The notes: a model not told the origin generated them from the sequence alone. A stretch of 64,000 nucleotides of DNA from Microbacterium sp. LWO13-1.2 (GCF_038397725.1 NZ_CP151634.1:3720001-3784000), one strand, 5' to 3'. Positions 54,834-63,845 are shown, counted from the stretch's first letter. Program-made: numbers and translations.

Positions 54834-55751
54834 ATGACGACTGATATCACCGCAGCCCTCGGAGCGCCCGGCCTCCGACGCCGCGAGAAGCTCGACTGGA
54901 AGGGCTGGGCATTCGTCGGGCCGTTCATGGTCGTGTTCACCCTGGTGTTCCTCACCCCGCTCGCCTACGCGCTCTACCTCAGCTTCTTCCAGGAGAAGCT
55001 GATCGGCGGCACCGCATTCGTCGGCTTCGAGAACTACGCTCGTGCCCTCACCGACCCCCAGTTCTGGGAGTCGTTCGGCCGCGTCGTGCTGTTCCTCGTC
55101 GTGCAGGTGCCGATCATGCTCGCCCTCGCGCTCGGCGCCGCGCTCGCGCTCGACAGTGCGCGACTGCGCGGAGCATCCTTCTTCCGCATCCTGATCTTCC
55201 TGCCCTATGCCGTCCCCGCCGTCGTCGCAGTCCTGATGTGGGGCTACATCTACGGCGATCAGTTCGGGCTCACCGCCAACGTCAACGACTTCCTCGGATT
55301 CGAGGCGCTCACACCGTTCGCCAAGGAATGGATGCTGCTCTCGATCGGCAACATCGTCACCTGGGAGTTCGTGGGCTACAACATGCTCATCTTCTACTCC
55401 TCGCTGAAGACGATCCCCACCGACATGTACGAGGCGGCCTCCCTCGACGGCGCCGGCGCCTGGCGCACGATCTTCTCGATCAAGATCCCGTCGGTACGCG
55501 GAGCGCTCGTGATCGCCACGATCTTCTCGATCATCGGCAGCTTCCAGCTCTTCAACGAGCCGAACATCCTGCGCCCGCTCGCCCCGAACGTGATCACCAC
55601 GTTCTTCACGCCCAACATGTACGCGTACAACCTCTCGTTCGCCGGGCAGCAGTTCAACTACGCCGCGACGATCGCCATCATCATGGGCGTCATCACGGCC
55701 GTGATCGCCTACGTCGTGCAGCTGCGCGGCTCGAAGTCGGAGGTGCGCTGA
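54834..55751 (+). CDS. Carbohydrate ABC importer permease, MalF-like
   Basis: The 305-residue integral membrane permease has six helices and the cytoplasmic EAA loop YEAASLDGAGAWRTIFSIKIP that docks on the ATPase. The N-terminus is long and cytoplasmic, as in sugar permeases of the CUT1 class. GAAGG precedes ATG 54834. It is the first gene of the LacI-regulated operon, and the second permease begins one base after its stop. Confidence 0.93.
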   Translation: MTTDITAALGAPGLRRREKLDWKGWAFVGPFMVVFTLVFLTPLAYALYLSFFQEKLIGGTAFVGFENYARALTDPQFWESFGRVVLFLVVQVPIMLALALGAALALDSARLRGASFFRILIFLPYAVPAVVAVLMWGYIYGDQFGLTANVNDFLGFEALTPFAKEWMLLSIGNIVTWEFVGYNMLIFYSSLKTIPTDMYEAASLDGAGAWRTIFSIKIPSVRGALVIATIFSIIGSFQLFNEPNILRPLAPNVITTFFTPNMYAYNLSFAGQQFNYAATIAIIMGVITAVIAYVVQLRGSKSEVR

Positions 55752-55752
55752 A

Positions 55753-56643
55753 ATGGCCATCGCCCTTGCCCGCCCCCCACGCAAGCGCCACGACGCGATG
55801 AACCCGCGCTCGTCCAAGACGCTGCTTCTCGTGATGGTCATCTACGCGCTGTACACCCTCGTGCCGCTGATCTGGTTGCTGTTCAGCGCGACCAAGACCC
55901 AGGCCGGCCTCTTCAGCTCGTTCGGGCTGTGGTTCGCTGACGACTTCGCGTTCTTCGACAACCTCGCCGCGACGTTCGCCTACCGCGACGGCATCTTCCT
56001 GCGCTGGCTCGGCAACACCCTCCTGTACGTCGTCGTCGGCGCCGGCGGTGCGACACTGCTCGCGACGATGGCGGGCTACGGACTCGCCAAGTACCGCTTC
56101 CCCGGCCGCCGTGCGGTCTTCGCGATCGTGCTCGGCGCGGTCGCGGTCCCCGGTACGGCACTGGCGGTCCCGACGTTCCTGCTCTTCAGCGAGCTCGGCC
56201 TCACGAACACCCCCTGGGCCGTCATCATCCCGTCACTGATCAGCCCGTTCGGGCTGTATCTGATCTGGGTGTTCGCCACCGAGTCGATCCCCACCGAGCT
56301 GCTCGAGGCAGCGCGCATCGACGGCGCCGGAGAGTTCCGCACCTTCTTCACGATCTCGATGAGGCTGCTCGCTCCCGGCATCGTGACGGTCGCCCTCTTC
56401 ACGGTCGTCGCGACCTGGAACAACTACTTCCTGCCCCTGATCATGCTCTCCGACCCGGCCTGGTACCCCCTCACCGTCGGCCTGAACCAGTGGAGCGCCC
56501 AGGCCATCGGTGCCGGATCCCAGCCGATCTACAACCTGGTGATCATGGGATCCCTCCTCACGATCATCCCGATCGTCATCGCGTTCCTGCTGCTGCAGCG
56601 TTTCTGGCAGTCAGGACTCACCGCGGGAAGCGTCAAGCAGTAG
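55753..56643 (+). CDS. Carbohydrate ABC importer permease, MalG-like
   Basis: This 296-residue second permease of the CUT1 importer has six helices and the EAA motif LEAARIDGAGEFRTFFTISM. The terminal QRFWQSGLTAGSVKQ is the standard MalG-type end. It starts one base after the first permease and is followed after 65 bases by the solute-binding lipoprotein. No ATPase gene is present in the operon. Confidence 0.94.
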   Translation: MAIALARPPRKRHDAMNPRSSKTLLLVMVIYALYTLVPLIWLLFSATKTQAGLFSSFGLWFADDFAFFDNLAATFAYRDGIFLRWLGNTLLYVVVGAGGATLLATMAGYGLAKYRFPGRRAVFAIVLGAVAVPGTALAVPTFLLFSELGLTNTPWAVIIPSLISPFGLYLIWVFATESIPTELLEAARIDGAGEFRTFFTISMRLLAPGIVTVALFTVVATWNNYFLPLIMLSDPAWYPLTVGLNQWSAQAIGAGSQPIYNLVIMGSLLTIIPIVIAFLLLQRFWQSGLTAGSVKQ

Positions 56644-56708
56644 CGCCGCTCCCCTGCACCAAAACGGCGGCCCACCGAAGGGCCGTACCCTCCCGAAAGG
56701 ACACAGCA

Positions 56709-58067
56709 ATGAAGCACCTCCCTTCCCCCGCTGCCCGACGCGCTCTTGCAGCGCTCGCAGCGGGAACCGTAGCGGCGCTGGCGCTCGCCGGTTGCAGCGC
56801 GGGCACCGATAACGGCAACGGCAGCACCGGCGGCGACGGCTCATTCGATTCCGTCGAGGCGGCGCTCGAGACCGGCGGCGAGATCACCTACTGGTCCTGG
56901 ACCCCCTCTGCGGAGGCACAGGTCAAGGCGTTCCAGAAGGAGTACCCGAACGTCAAGGTGAACCTCGTCAACGCGGGTACCAACAACGAGGAGTACACCA
57001 AGCTGCAGAACGCGATCAAGGCGGGCTCCGGCGCGCCTGACGTCGTGCAGATCGAGTACTACGCCTTCCCGCAGTTCGCGCTCACCGACGCGTTCGCCGA
57101 TCTGTCGCAGTACGGCTTCGCCGACTTCGAGGACGACTACACCGCCTCCACCTGGAACTCCGTCACCGACGGCGACGCGATCTACGGCCTGCCGCAGGAC
57201 TCCGGCCCCATGGCACTGTTCTACAACAAGGCCGTCTTCGACGCCGCTGGCGTCGCCGTACCGACCACCTGGGACGAGTACTACGAGGCCGCCAAGACGA
57301 TCCACGCCGCCAACCCGTCCGCGTACATCACCAACGACATCGGCGACGCGGGCTTCGCGACCTCGATGATCTGGCAGGCCGGCGGACAGCCGTTCCAGAC
57401 GTCGGGCACCGACGTCACGCTCGACCTGGCGGACGCCGGAACCAAGAAGTGGACCGAGAACTGGAACCGCCTCGTCGAGGAAGATCTCCTGGCTCCCTAC
57501 GGCAGCTGGAGCGACGAGTGGTTCCGCGCCCTCGGCGACGGCAGCCTCGCGACCCTGGTGATCGGAGCCTGGATGCCGGGCAACCTCATCTCCGGAGCCC
57601 CCGACGGCGCCGGAGACTGGCGGGTCGCACCGATGCCGACCTACGACGGCACCGCAGCAAGCGCTGAGAACGGTGGCGGCGGCCAGGCTGTCACGTCGCA
57701 GAGCAAGAACCCGGAGCTCGCAGCCGGCTTCCTGTGGTGGCTGAACAACTCCGAGGAGAGCATCTCGATCTTCCTCGAGAGCGGCGGCTTCCCGTCGACG
57801 ACGGCCGAACTGTCCAGCGAGGAGTTCCTCAGCGACGCACCCGAGTACTTCGGCGGCCAGAAGATCAACGAAGTTCTCGCCGGGGCTGCAGACGACGTGG
57901 TCGAGGACTGGAGCTACCTGCCCTACCAGGTCTACGCGAACAGCATCTTCGGCGACACCGTCGGTCAGTCGTACCAGAACGGCACCGACCTGAACGAGGG
58001 TCTCGCCGCCTGGCAGGATGCGCTCGCCGAATACGGCAACGCGCAGGGCTTCACCGTCAACAAGTAA
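56709..58067 (+). CDS. Extracellular carbohydrate-binding lipoprotein of the ABC importer
   Basis: The 452-residue family 1 solute-binding protein has a lipoprotein signal with lipobox LALAGC (Cys29), so it is tethered to the outer face of the membrane. The mature part has the typical two-lobe pattern, such as ITYWSWTPSAEAQVKAFQKEYP and MALFYNKAVFDAAGVAVPTTWDEY. AAAGGA lies before ATG 56709. The downstream GH35 gene suggests a beta-galactoside ligand. A hairpin after the stop may raise its expression relative to the downstream enzyme. Confidence 0.94.
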   Translation: MKHLPSPAARRALAALAAGTVAALALAGCSAGTDNGNGSTGGDGSFDSVEAALETGGEITYWSWTPSAEAQVKAFQKEYPNVKVNLVNAGTNNEEYTKLQNAIKAGSGAPDVVQIEYYAFPQFALTDAFADLSQYGFADFEDDYTASTWNSVTDGDAIYGLPQDSGPMALFYNKAVFDAAGVAVPTTWDEYYEAAKTIHAANPSAYITNDIGDAGFATSMIWQAGGQPFQTSGTDVTLDLADAGTKKWTENWNRLVEEDLLAPYGSWSDEWFRALGDGSLATLVIGAWMPGNLISGAPDGAGDWRVAPMPTYDGTAASAENGGGGQAVTSQSKNPELAAGFLWWLNNSEESISIFLESGGFPSTTAELSSEEFLSDAPEYFGGQKINEVLAGAADDVVEDWSYLPYQVYANSIFGDTVGQSYQNGTDLNEGLAAWQDALAEYGNAQGFTVNK

Positions 58068-58080
58068 CCTCCGAACCGGG

Positions 58081-58103
58081 CGGGCGGGATTCGATCCCGC
58101 CCG
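58081..58103 (+). terminator. Intra-operon hairpin between binding protein and GH35 genes
   Basis: A perfect 10-bp stem (58081-58090 with 58094-58103) with a 3-base loop lies 13 bases past the lipoprotein stop. It may attenuate the downstream GH35 gene or stabilise the lipoprotein mRNA. Confidence 0.6.
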
Positions 58104-58130
58104 CCCCACCATGATCGAAAGCACTACAAC

Positions 58131-59867
58131 GTGACCTCCTTCTCCATCGGCGAGTCCGACTTCCTCCGTGACGGCCGGCCCCACCGCGTGATCTCCGGCG
58201 CCCTCCACTACTTCCGCGTGCACCCGGATCAGTGGCAGGACCGCATCCGCAAGGCGCGGTTGATGGGTCTCAACACGATCGAGACCTACGTCGCGTGGAA
58301 CGCTCACGAGCCGCGACGAGGGGAATGGGACGCGAGCGGCTGGAACGATCTCGGCCGGTTCCTCGACCTCGTGCATGCCGAGGGCATGGATGCCATCGTG
58401 CGCCCCGGTCCCTACATCTGCGCGGAATGGCACAACGGCGGGCTGCCGACCTGGCTCACCGGAGCGGGCCGCGAGCTGCGCTCCTCCGAGCCGGCATATC
58501 TCGCCGAAGTCAGCGCTTACCTGCGCCGCGTGTATGAGATCGTCGCCCCGCGCCAGATCGATCACGGCGGACCCGTGGTGCTCGTGCAGATCGAGAACGA
58601 GTACGGAGCGTACGGTTCCGACAAGGCTTACCTCGAGGCGCTCGTCGAGGTCACCCGGGACGCCGGCATCACCGTTCCGCTCACCACAGTCGACCAGCCC
58701 ATCGACCAGATGCTCGACGATGGCAGCCTTCCCGGCCTTCATCGGACCGGCTCGTTCGGCTCACGCAGCAACGAGCGCCTGGCGACCCTTCGCAGGCACC
58801 AGCCGACCGGCCCGCTGATGTGCTCCGAGTTCTGGGACGGCTGGTTCGACTGGTGGGGCGGTGTGCACCACACCACCGATGTGGCCGTCGCCGCGGAAGA
58901 GCTCGATGCTCTCCTCGCCGCCGGAGCCTCGGTGAACATCTACATGGTCCACGGCGGCACGAACTTCGGCCTCACGAACGGCGCGAATCACAAAGGCCGT
59001 TACCTTCCGCTGGCCACGTCGTACGACTACGACGCTCCCCTCGACGAGGCGGGCAACCCCACCGCGAAGTTCTTCGCGTTCCGTGACGTGATAGAGAAGT
59101 ACGCCCCCGTGCCGGATGACCTGCCCGAACAGCCCGCAGCGGCACCGGTGTTCACCGTGCCGCTCACCCCATCGGGCGCGTGGACCGATGCCACGGCATC
59201 CGCTGCGCCCACCGACGCCCCGGCGACCTTCGACGACCTGAATCACCTCAGCTCCCTCATCCGCTATGACATCGATCTGCCGGACTCCGCGGGTGGCGTG
59301 CTCCGGATCGACGGCGTCCGCGACATCGGCTGGGTCAGCGTCGACGGCCAGAACGTCGGAACCCTCTCGCGGATGCGTCACGACCGGGCGATCTCGATTC
59401 CTGCCGGGCACACCCTCAGCATCCTCGTCGAGGATCAGGGTCGCGTGAACTACGGCCAGCGCCTCGGCGAGGAGAAGGGCCTGATCGGCACCCCGACTCT
59501 CGACGATGTGCCGCTGCATGGCTGGCGCGCAACGCCACTCGATGTCGCGAGCATCGCTGCCGACGTCGCCGAACGCGCAGGAGAGGCTCCCGCCGTCGCC
59601 GGAGCCAACGCATGGACGAGCGAGTTCACGCTGGAATCCTCTTCGGATCTGTTCCTGGACATCTCATGCTGGGGCAAGGGCTACGCGTTCGTGAACGGCT
59701 TCTTCCTCGGCCGCTACTGGCGCAACGGACCGCAGCGCACGATGTACGTCCCGTCGCCGGCGACGAAGGCCGGCACGAACCGGCTGGTCGTTCTCGAACT
59801 CGACCAGCTGCTCGCGCCGCGCGCTGGTTTCGTCGCGGAGCTCTCTCTGGGCGACACGGAGGAATGA
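58131..59867 (+). CDS. Glycoside hydrolase family 35 beta-galactosidase
   Basis: The 578-residue GH35 enzyme has the N-terminal TIM barrel with SGALHYFRVHP, the acid/base Glu157 in IENEYGAYG and the nucleophile Glu233 in CSEFWDGWFDWWG. Two C-terminal jelly-roll domains (about 380-575) contain the usual KGYAFVNGFFLGRYW motif. No signal peptide is visible, so it acts inside the cell on galactosides brought in by the adjacent importer. It starts with GTG and is the last gene of the LacI-controlled operon. Confidence 0.95.
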   Translation: MTSFSIGESDFLRDGRPHRVISGALHYFRVHPDQWQDRIRKARLMGLNTIETYVAWNAHEPRRGEWDASGWNDLGRFLDLVHAEGMDAIVRPGPYICAEWHNGGLPTWLTGAGRELRSSEPAYLAEVSAYLRRVYEIVAPRQIDHGGPVVLVQIENEYGAYGSDKAYLEALVEVTRDAGITVPLTTVDQPIDQMLDDGSLPGLHRTGSFGSRSNERLATLRRHQPTGPLMCSEFWDGWFDWWGGVHHTTDVAVAAEELDALLAAGASVNIYMVHGGTNFGLTNGANHKGRYLPLATSYDYDAPLDEAGNPTAKFFAFRDVIEKYAPVPDDLPEQPAAAPVFTVPLTPSGAWTDATASAAPTDAPATFDDLNHLSSLIRYDIDLPDSAGGVLRIDGVRDIGWVSVDGQNVGTLSRMRHDRAISIPAGHTLSILVEDQGRVNYGQRLGEEKGLIGTPTLDDVPLHGWRATPLDVASIAADVAERAGEAPAVAGANAWTSEFTLESSSDLFLDISCWGKGYAFVNGFFLGRYWRNGPQRTMYVPSPATKAGTNRLVVLELDQLLAPRAGFVAELSLGDTEE

Positions 59868-59951
59868 CGCGCGCCGGGTTCGCACAGCTGACGTTCAGGA
59901 AGGCGTAAACTCCCACGTGCTCCGCACGGAGCGACGATCGGAGGAGCACTC

Positions 59952-61412
59952 TTGAGCACTGCAACAGCGCCCGCGAACCCGCGCTCACGGGTCATCACGG
60001 CGAGTCTGGTCGGCACGACCATCGAGTTCTACGACTTCTACGCCTACGCGACGGCAGCCGTGCTCGTGTTCCCCGTGCTGTTCTTCCCGACCGGGAACGA
60101 CACCACATCCCTTCTTGCCTCGTTCGCGGTGTTCGGCGCCGCGATGGTGGCGCGCCCGATCGGCGCGATGGTCTTCGGACATTTCGGCGACAAGTTCGGT
60201 CGCAAGGCGACGCTCGTCGCCTCCCTGCTCACGATGGGCATCGCGACTTTCATCATCGGGCTGCTCCCGACGTTCCAGCAGATCGGCTGGGTCGCAGCTC
60301 TTCTGCTGCTGATTCTGCGCCTGGCGCAGGGATTCGCGCTCGGCGGCGAATGGTCGGGCGCGGCGCTGGTCGCCACCGAGAACGCACCGAAGGGCAAACG
60401 CGCCTGGTACGGCACCTTCCCCCAGCTCGGCGCACCGCTGGGATTCATCATCGCCAACGGGATCTTCCTCGCCATCAACTGGCTGCTGCCGCACGGTGAG
60501 AATCCGGCGCTGAAGTCCGAAGCCTTCCTCGCCTGGGGCTGGCGGATCCCGTTCCTCTTCTCCGCCGTCATGGTCATCATCGGCCTGTGGGTGCGTCTGA
60601 AGCTCGTGGAATCCGAGACCTTCACGAAGGCGACCGAGAAGGGCGCGATCCGCAAACTTCCCCTCGCCACCGTCTTCCGGCACCACTGGTGGCACCTCAT
60701 CCTCGGCACATTCATCATGCTGGCCACGTACGTGCTGTTCTACCTGATGACGAACTTCACCCTCAGCTACGGCACCAAGGCGGCTTCGCTCGACACGGCA
60801 TCCGCCGCAGCCCAAGCCGCCGCCGAGGCAGCGGGCAAGGACTTCGACGCCGCCGCGTTCGCCGATCAGTTCTATCCCGGACTCGGATTCGGCTATACCG
60901 ACTTCGTGCTGATGCAGATCGTGGGTGTGGTGTTCTTCGGTATCTTCACGCTCGTCAGCGGTCCGCTCGCCGATCGGATCGGCCGCCGCAAACTCCTGCT
61001 GGGCGTCACAGGTGCGATCGTGCTCTTCGGACTCACGTTCAACTTCTTCCTCCTGCCGCAGGCGACACCGGCCCTCACCGCAACGATGACGCAGATCTTC
61101 CTCATCGTCGGCTTCCTGCTGATGGGTGCGACCTTCGGGCCGATGGGGGCCATGCTGCCCGAGCTCTTCCCCACGAACGTCCGCTACACCGGCTCAGCGA
61201 TCTCCTACAACGTCTCGTCGATCCTCGGTGCCGCGGTGGCGCCGATCATCGCCGTCGCCCTGTGGGCCGCAGCCGGCGGTGAGCCGTGGCTGGTCGGCTT
61301 CTACCTGTCGGCGATGGCCGTGTTGACGTTCATCGCGCTGATCTTCGCGCCGGAGACGAAGGACATCGACTACGAGGAGGACCTCGGGCTCGCGGCCGCG
61401 GTCGAGCTGTAG
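59952..61412 (+). CDS. MHS-family (metabolite:H+ symporter) MFS transporter
   Basis: The 486-residue transporter opens with the MHS signature ASLVGTTIEFYDFYAY. It also has VFGHFGDKFGRKATL after helix 2 and QGFALGGEWSGAALV in helix 4. The family moves shikimate, proline/betaine, citrate or other organic acids with protons. An Ala-rich charged segment of about 35 residues (about 270-305) interrupts the region around helices 7-8 and is longer than usual. The TTG start has an excellent GGAGGAG upstream. A 16-bp hairpin follows. Confidence 0.92.
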   Translation: MSTATAPANPRSRVITASLVGTTIEFYDFYAYATAAVLVFPVLFFPTGNDTTSLLASFAVFGAAMVARPIGAMVFGHFGDKFGRKATLVASLLTMGIATFIIGLLPTFQQIGWVAALLLLILRLAQGFALGGEWSGAALVATENAPKGKRAWYGTFPQLGAPLGFIIANGIFLAINWLLPHGENPALKSEAFLAWGWRIPFLFSAVMVIIGLWVRLKLVESETFTKATEKGAIRKLPLATVFRHHWWHLILGTFIMLATYVLFYLMTNFTLSYGTKAASLDTASAAAQAAAEAAGKDFDAAAFADQFYPGLGFGYTDFVLMQIVGVVFFGIFTLVSGPLADRIGRRKLLLGVTGAIVLFGLTFNFFLLPQATPALTATMTQIFLIVGFLLMGATFGPMGAMLPELFPTNVRYTGSAISYNVSSILGAAVAPIIAVALWAAAGGEPWLVGFYLSAMAVLTFIALIFAPETKDIDYEEDLGLAAAVEL

Positions 61413-61435
61413 CTCCCCGTTCCCTTCAAGGAGCG

Positions 61436-61472
61436 CAAAGGGCTGCATTTCCTCGCGAAATGCAGCCCTTTG
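61436..61472 (+). terminator. Terminator after the MHS transporter
   Basis: Perfect 16-base arms (61436-61451 with 61457-61472) and a 5-base loop, with AAA before and TTT after the stem, lie 23 bases past the stop. This is one of the most convincing intrinsic terminators in the window. Confidence 0.85.
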
Positions 61473-61492
61473 TGCTCTTCGAAGCACGTGAC

Positions 61493-61536
61493 GTCAACCT
61501 CTGTTGACAAAAGTTCCTGAGTCAACAAGTATTGAC
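61493..61536. promoter_or_regulatory. Paired GTCAAC-N4-GTTGAC palindromes upstream of the small HTH gene
   Basis: GTCAACCTCTGTTGAC (61493-61508) is a perfect palindrome with a 4-base spacer. GTCAACAAGTATTGAC (61521-61536) is a second copy with one mismatch, 28 bases downstream. A consensus -35 sequence TTGACA (61504-61509) overlaps the first copy. A bound protein would therefore cover the promoter of the gene starting at 61555. Confidence 0.7.
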
Positions 61537-61554
61537 GCAGGAGGAGGTCCACTC

Positions 61555-61761
61555 ATGACTTTGCAGACCGCGATCGCACAGGAAGACGGGGGCGAGCCCC
61601 TGGCCGAACTGCATCGGCTCGCCGGCGCCCGGCAGGAGATCGCGCGCAGCGAGGAAGCCCAGGTGCGCCGCGCACGCAATGCAGGGTACTCCTGGCAGGC
61701 GATCGCGAGCGCGCTCGGCGTGACGAAACAGGCTGCGCACCGCAAGTACGGCCGAAGCTGA
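61555..61761 (+). CDS. Small helix-turn-helix protein
   Basis: The 68-residue protein has an N-terminal helix (AELHRLAGARQEIARSEEAQ) and a C-terminal HTH of the sigma-region-4/resolvase kind (GYSWQAIASALGVTKQAAHRKYGR). It looks like a stand-alone DNA-binding module similar to those found beside Clp N-domain or transporter genes in actinobacteria. A strong GGAGGAGG precedes the ATG. It probably binds the two palindromes just upstream and regulates itself and perhaps the ABC exporter that starts 74 bases downstream. Confidence 0.82.
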   Translation: MTLQTAIAQEDGGEPLAELHRLAGARQEIARSEEAQVRRARNAGYSWQAIASALGVTKQAAHRKYGRS

Positions 61762-61835
61762 TCACTCAGCCGACCCACAGAATCCGTCTTCACAGGAAGT
61801 ACGGTCGAAGTACCCCTTCTAGATCGAGGTCCCGA

Positions 61836-63722
61836 ATGTCCCGCACGGCGACGCCACGCCGACGCGGACGAGGCGCGCAGCAGGATGGTCCGCGCGCCAC
61901 GTTCCGCCAGCTTCTCCCCTTCCTCTTCGAGCACAAGCGCACTCTCGTCGTCGTCGCGGTGCTGAGTGTGGTGGGAGCAGCGACTTCACTCGCACAACCC
62001 CTCCTCGTCGGCCAGGTCATCGAGGCGGTGCAGTCCCAGCGCGGCCTGGGGATCCTGGTGTGGGTGCTCGTCGGACTCGTGGTCGTGTCGTCGGTCATCT
62101 CCGGCTACCAGCACTATCTCCTGCAGCGCACCGGCACCGCCGTGGTCCTGTCGAGCCGCCGAAAGCTCATCGCCCGCATCCTGCACCTGCCGATCAGCGA
62201 GTTCGACGCCCGCCGAACGGGCGACCTCGTCTCGCGCGTCGGAACCGACACGACACTGCTCTACGCCGTGCTCACGCAGGGGCTGGCGGATGCCGTCGGC
62301 AGCGCCATCCTGTTCCTCGGCGCCCTCATCGCCATGCTCATCATCGACCCGATCCTCCTCCTGCTCATCGTGGTGGTGATCGGCGTCAGCGTCGTGGTCG
62401 TCACCATCCTCAGTGGACGCATCCGCACCGCATCCACGGCGCAGCAGGAGAAGGTGGGCGAGCTCGCCTCCGGCGTGGAGCGCGCCGTGGGATCGATTCG
62501 CACCATCCGCGCCTCCGGTGCCACCGAGCGCGAGACCACCGCCGTGTCGGAACTCGCCACCGACGCCTACGGGCTCGGCGTGAAGATCGCGAAGATCTCG
62601 TCGCTCGTCGTCCCGATCGCCGGCATCGCGCTGCAGCTGTCTCTGCTCGTGGTTCTCGGCGTGGGCGGGTTCCGTGTCGCGGCCGGCGCGATCACGATCG
62701 CTTCGCTCATCACGTTCATCATGTTCCTGTTCATGCTGGTGATGCCGCTCGCCTCCACATTCGGTGCGATCACCTCGGTGAATCAGGCCCTCGGCGCCCT
62801 CGGCCGTATTCAGGAGGTTCTGGACCTGCCGACCGAGGAACAGGACGACGCGGTGGCTGCGGCATCCATTTCCCGTTCCGGGTCCGACGTGGATGCTCCC
62901 GCTGTGGAGTTCCGCGATGTGCGATTCCAGTACCCCGAGAACGTCGTCGCCGCACGTCAGGCCGCCGCCCTCGCCGCGCACACGCTTCTCGCCGATGCCC
63001 ATCTGGAGCGCGCGGATGACGCGGGCACCCCGGCTCCGGCACGGGAAGTCCTGCGCGGCGTCTCGTTCGCCGTACCACGCGGGGCGCGCGTCGCCCTCGT
63101 CGGGCCGAGCGGCGCCGGCAAGAGCACGATCCTCTCCCTCCTCGAGCGGTTCTACGATCCGACCGGCGGCTCCATCCGCCTGCACGGTCACGACGCCCGC
63201 ACCTACCCGCGCGACGAGCTGCGCGCGCACTTCGGCTACGTGGAGCAGGATGCCCCGACGCTCGCGGGCACCCTGGCCGACAATCTGCGGCTCGCCGCTC
63301 CTGCGGCATCCGATGCCGACTGCGAGCGCGTGCTGCACGCGGTGAACCTCGGCGACGTGCTCGAGCGGAGCCCGCTCGGCCTCGAGGCGCCCGTCGGAGA
63401 GGACGGCGTGATGCTGTCCGGCGGCGAACGTCAGCGCCTCGCCATCGCGCGGGCGCTGCTCACCGAGGCACCGATCCTGCTGCTGGATGAATCGACCTCG
63501 TCACTGGACGGCGTCAACGAACGGCGGATGCGAGAGGCCATCGACGCCGTCTCCTCCGACCGCACGCTCATCGTGATCGCGCACCGCCTGTCGACCGTCG
63601 TCGACAGCGACCTCATCATCGTGCTGCAGGACGGGGCGGTGGTGGGTCAGGGGACGCACACCGAGCTCGTCGAGTCCACACCGCTCTACCGCGACCTCGC
63701 CAGGCATCAACTGCTGGCATGA
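61836..63722 (+). CDS. ABC exporter half-transporter (fused permease-ATPase)
   Basis: The 628-residue protein has an N-terminal six-helix type IV exporter domain (about 30-320) and a C-terminal ATPase. The ATPase carries the A-loop Tyr366 (FQYPE), Walker A GPSGAGKST at 423-431, the Q-loop VEQDAPTLAGTL, the signature LSGGERQRLAIARALL near 527, Walker B ILLLDES and the H-loop IAHRLS. About 30 extra Ala-rich residues lie between the A-loop and the next strand. It probably works as a homodimer exporting lipids, drugs or peptides. It lies downstream of the small HTH gene. Confidence 0.92.
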   Translation: MSRTATPRRRGRGAQQDGPRATFRQLLPFLFEHKRTLVVVAVLSVVGAATSLAQPLLVGQVIEAVQSQRGLGILVWVLVGLVVVSSVISGYQHYLLQRTGTAVVLSSRRKLIARILHLPISEFDARRTGDLVSRVGTDTTLLYAVLTQGLADAVGSAILFLGALIAMLIIDPILLLLIVVVIGVSVVVVTILSGRIRTASTAQQEKVGELASGVERAVGSIRTIRASGATERETTAVSELATDAYGLGVKIAKISSLVVPIAGIALQLSLLVVLGVGGFRVAAGAITIASLITFIMFLFMLVMPLASTFGAITSVNQALGALGRIQEVLDLPTEEQDDAVAAASISRSGSDVDAPAVEFRDVRFQYPENVVAARQAAALAAHTLLADAHLERADDAGTPAPAREVLRGVSFAVPRGARVALVGPSGAGKSTILSLLERFYDPTGGSIRLHGHDARTYPRDELRAHFGYVEQDAPTLAGTLADNLRLAAPAASDADCERVLHAVNLGDVLERSPLGLEAPVGEDGVMLSGGERQRLAIARALLTEAPILLLDESTSSLDGVNERRMREAIDAVSSDRTLIVIAHRLSTVVDSDLIIVLQDGAVVGQGTHTELVESTPLYRDLARHQLLA

Positions 63723-63782
63723 GCGACGGCGGAACGCCGGAGACCACTCAGCCATGGGCTGTCTCCGCCATTCCGCCGTCGC
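63723..63782 (+). terminator. Two-part hairpin after the ABC exporter
   Basis: An outer 12-bp stem (63723-63734 with 63771-63782) encloses an inner 7-bp stem (63738-63744 with 63761-63767), directly after the exporter stop. Confidence 0.65.
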
Positions 63783-63808
63783 TGGTTCGGCACCCTGCGG
63801 GCGCCTGG

Positions 63809-63834
63809 GGTGCCGGATCCCCCGAACCGGCACC
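63809..63834 (-). terminator. Hairpin downstream of the PEP carboxykinase gene
   Basis: GGTGCCGG (63809-63816) pairs perfectly with CCGGCACC (63827-63834) around a 10-base loop, 11 bases past the minus-strand stop codon at 63846. Confidence 0.55.
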
Positions 63835-63845
63835 TTGTCTGGGTG

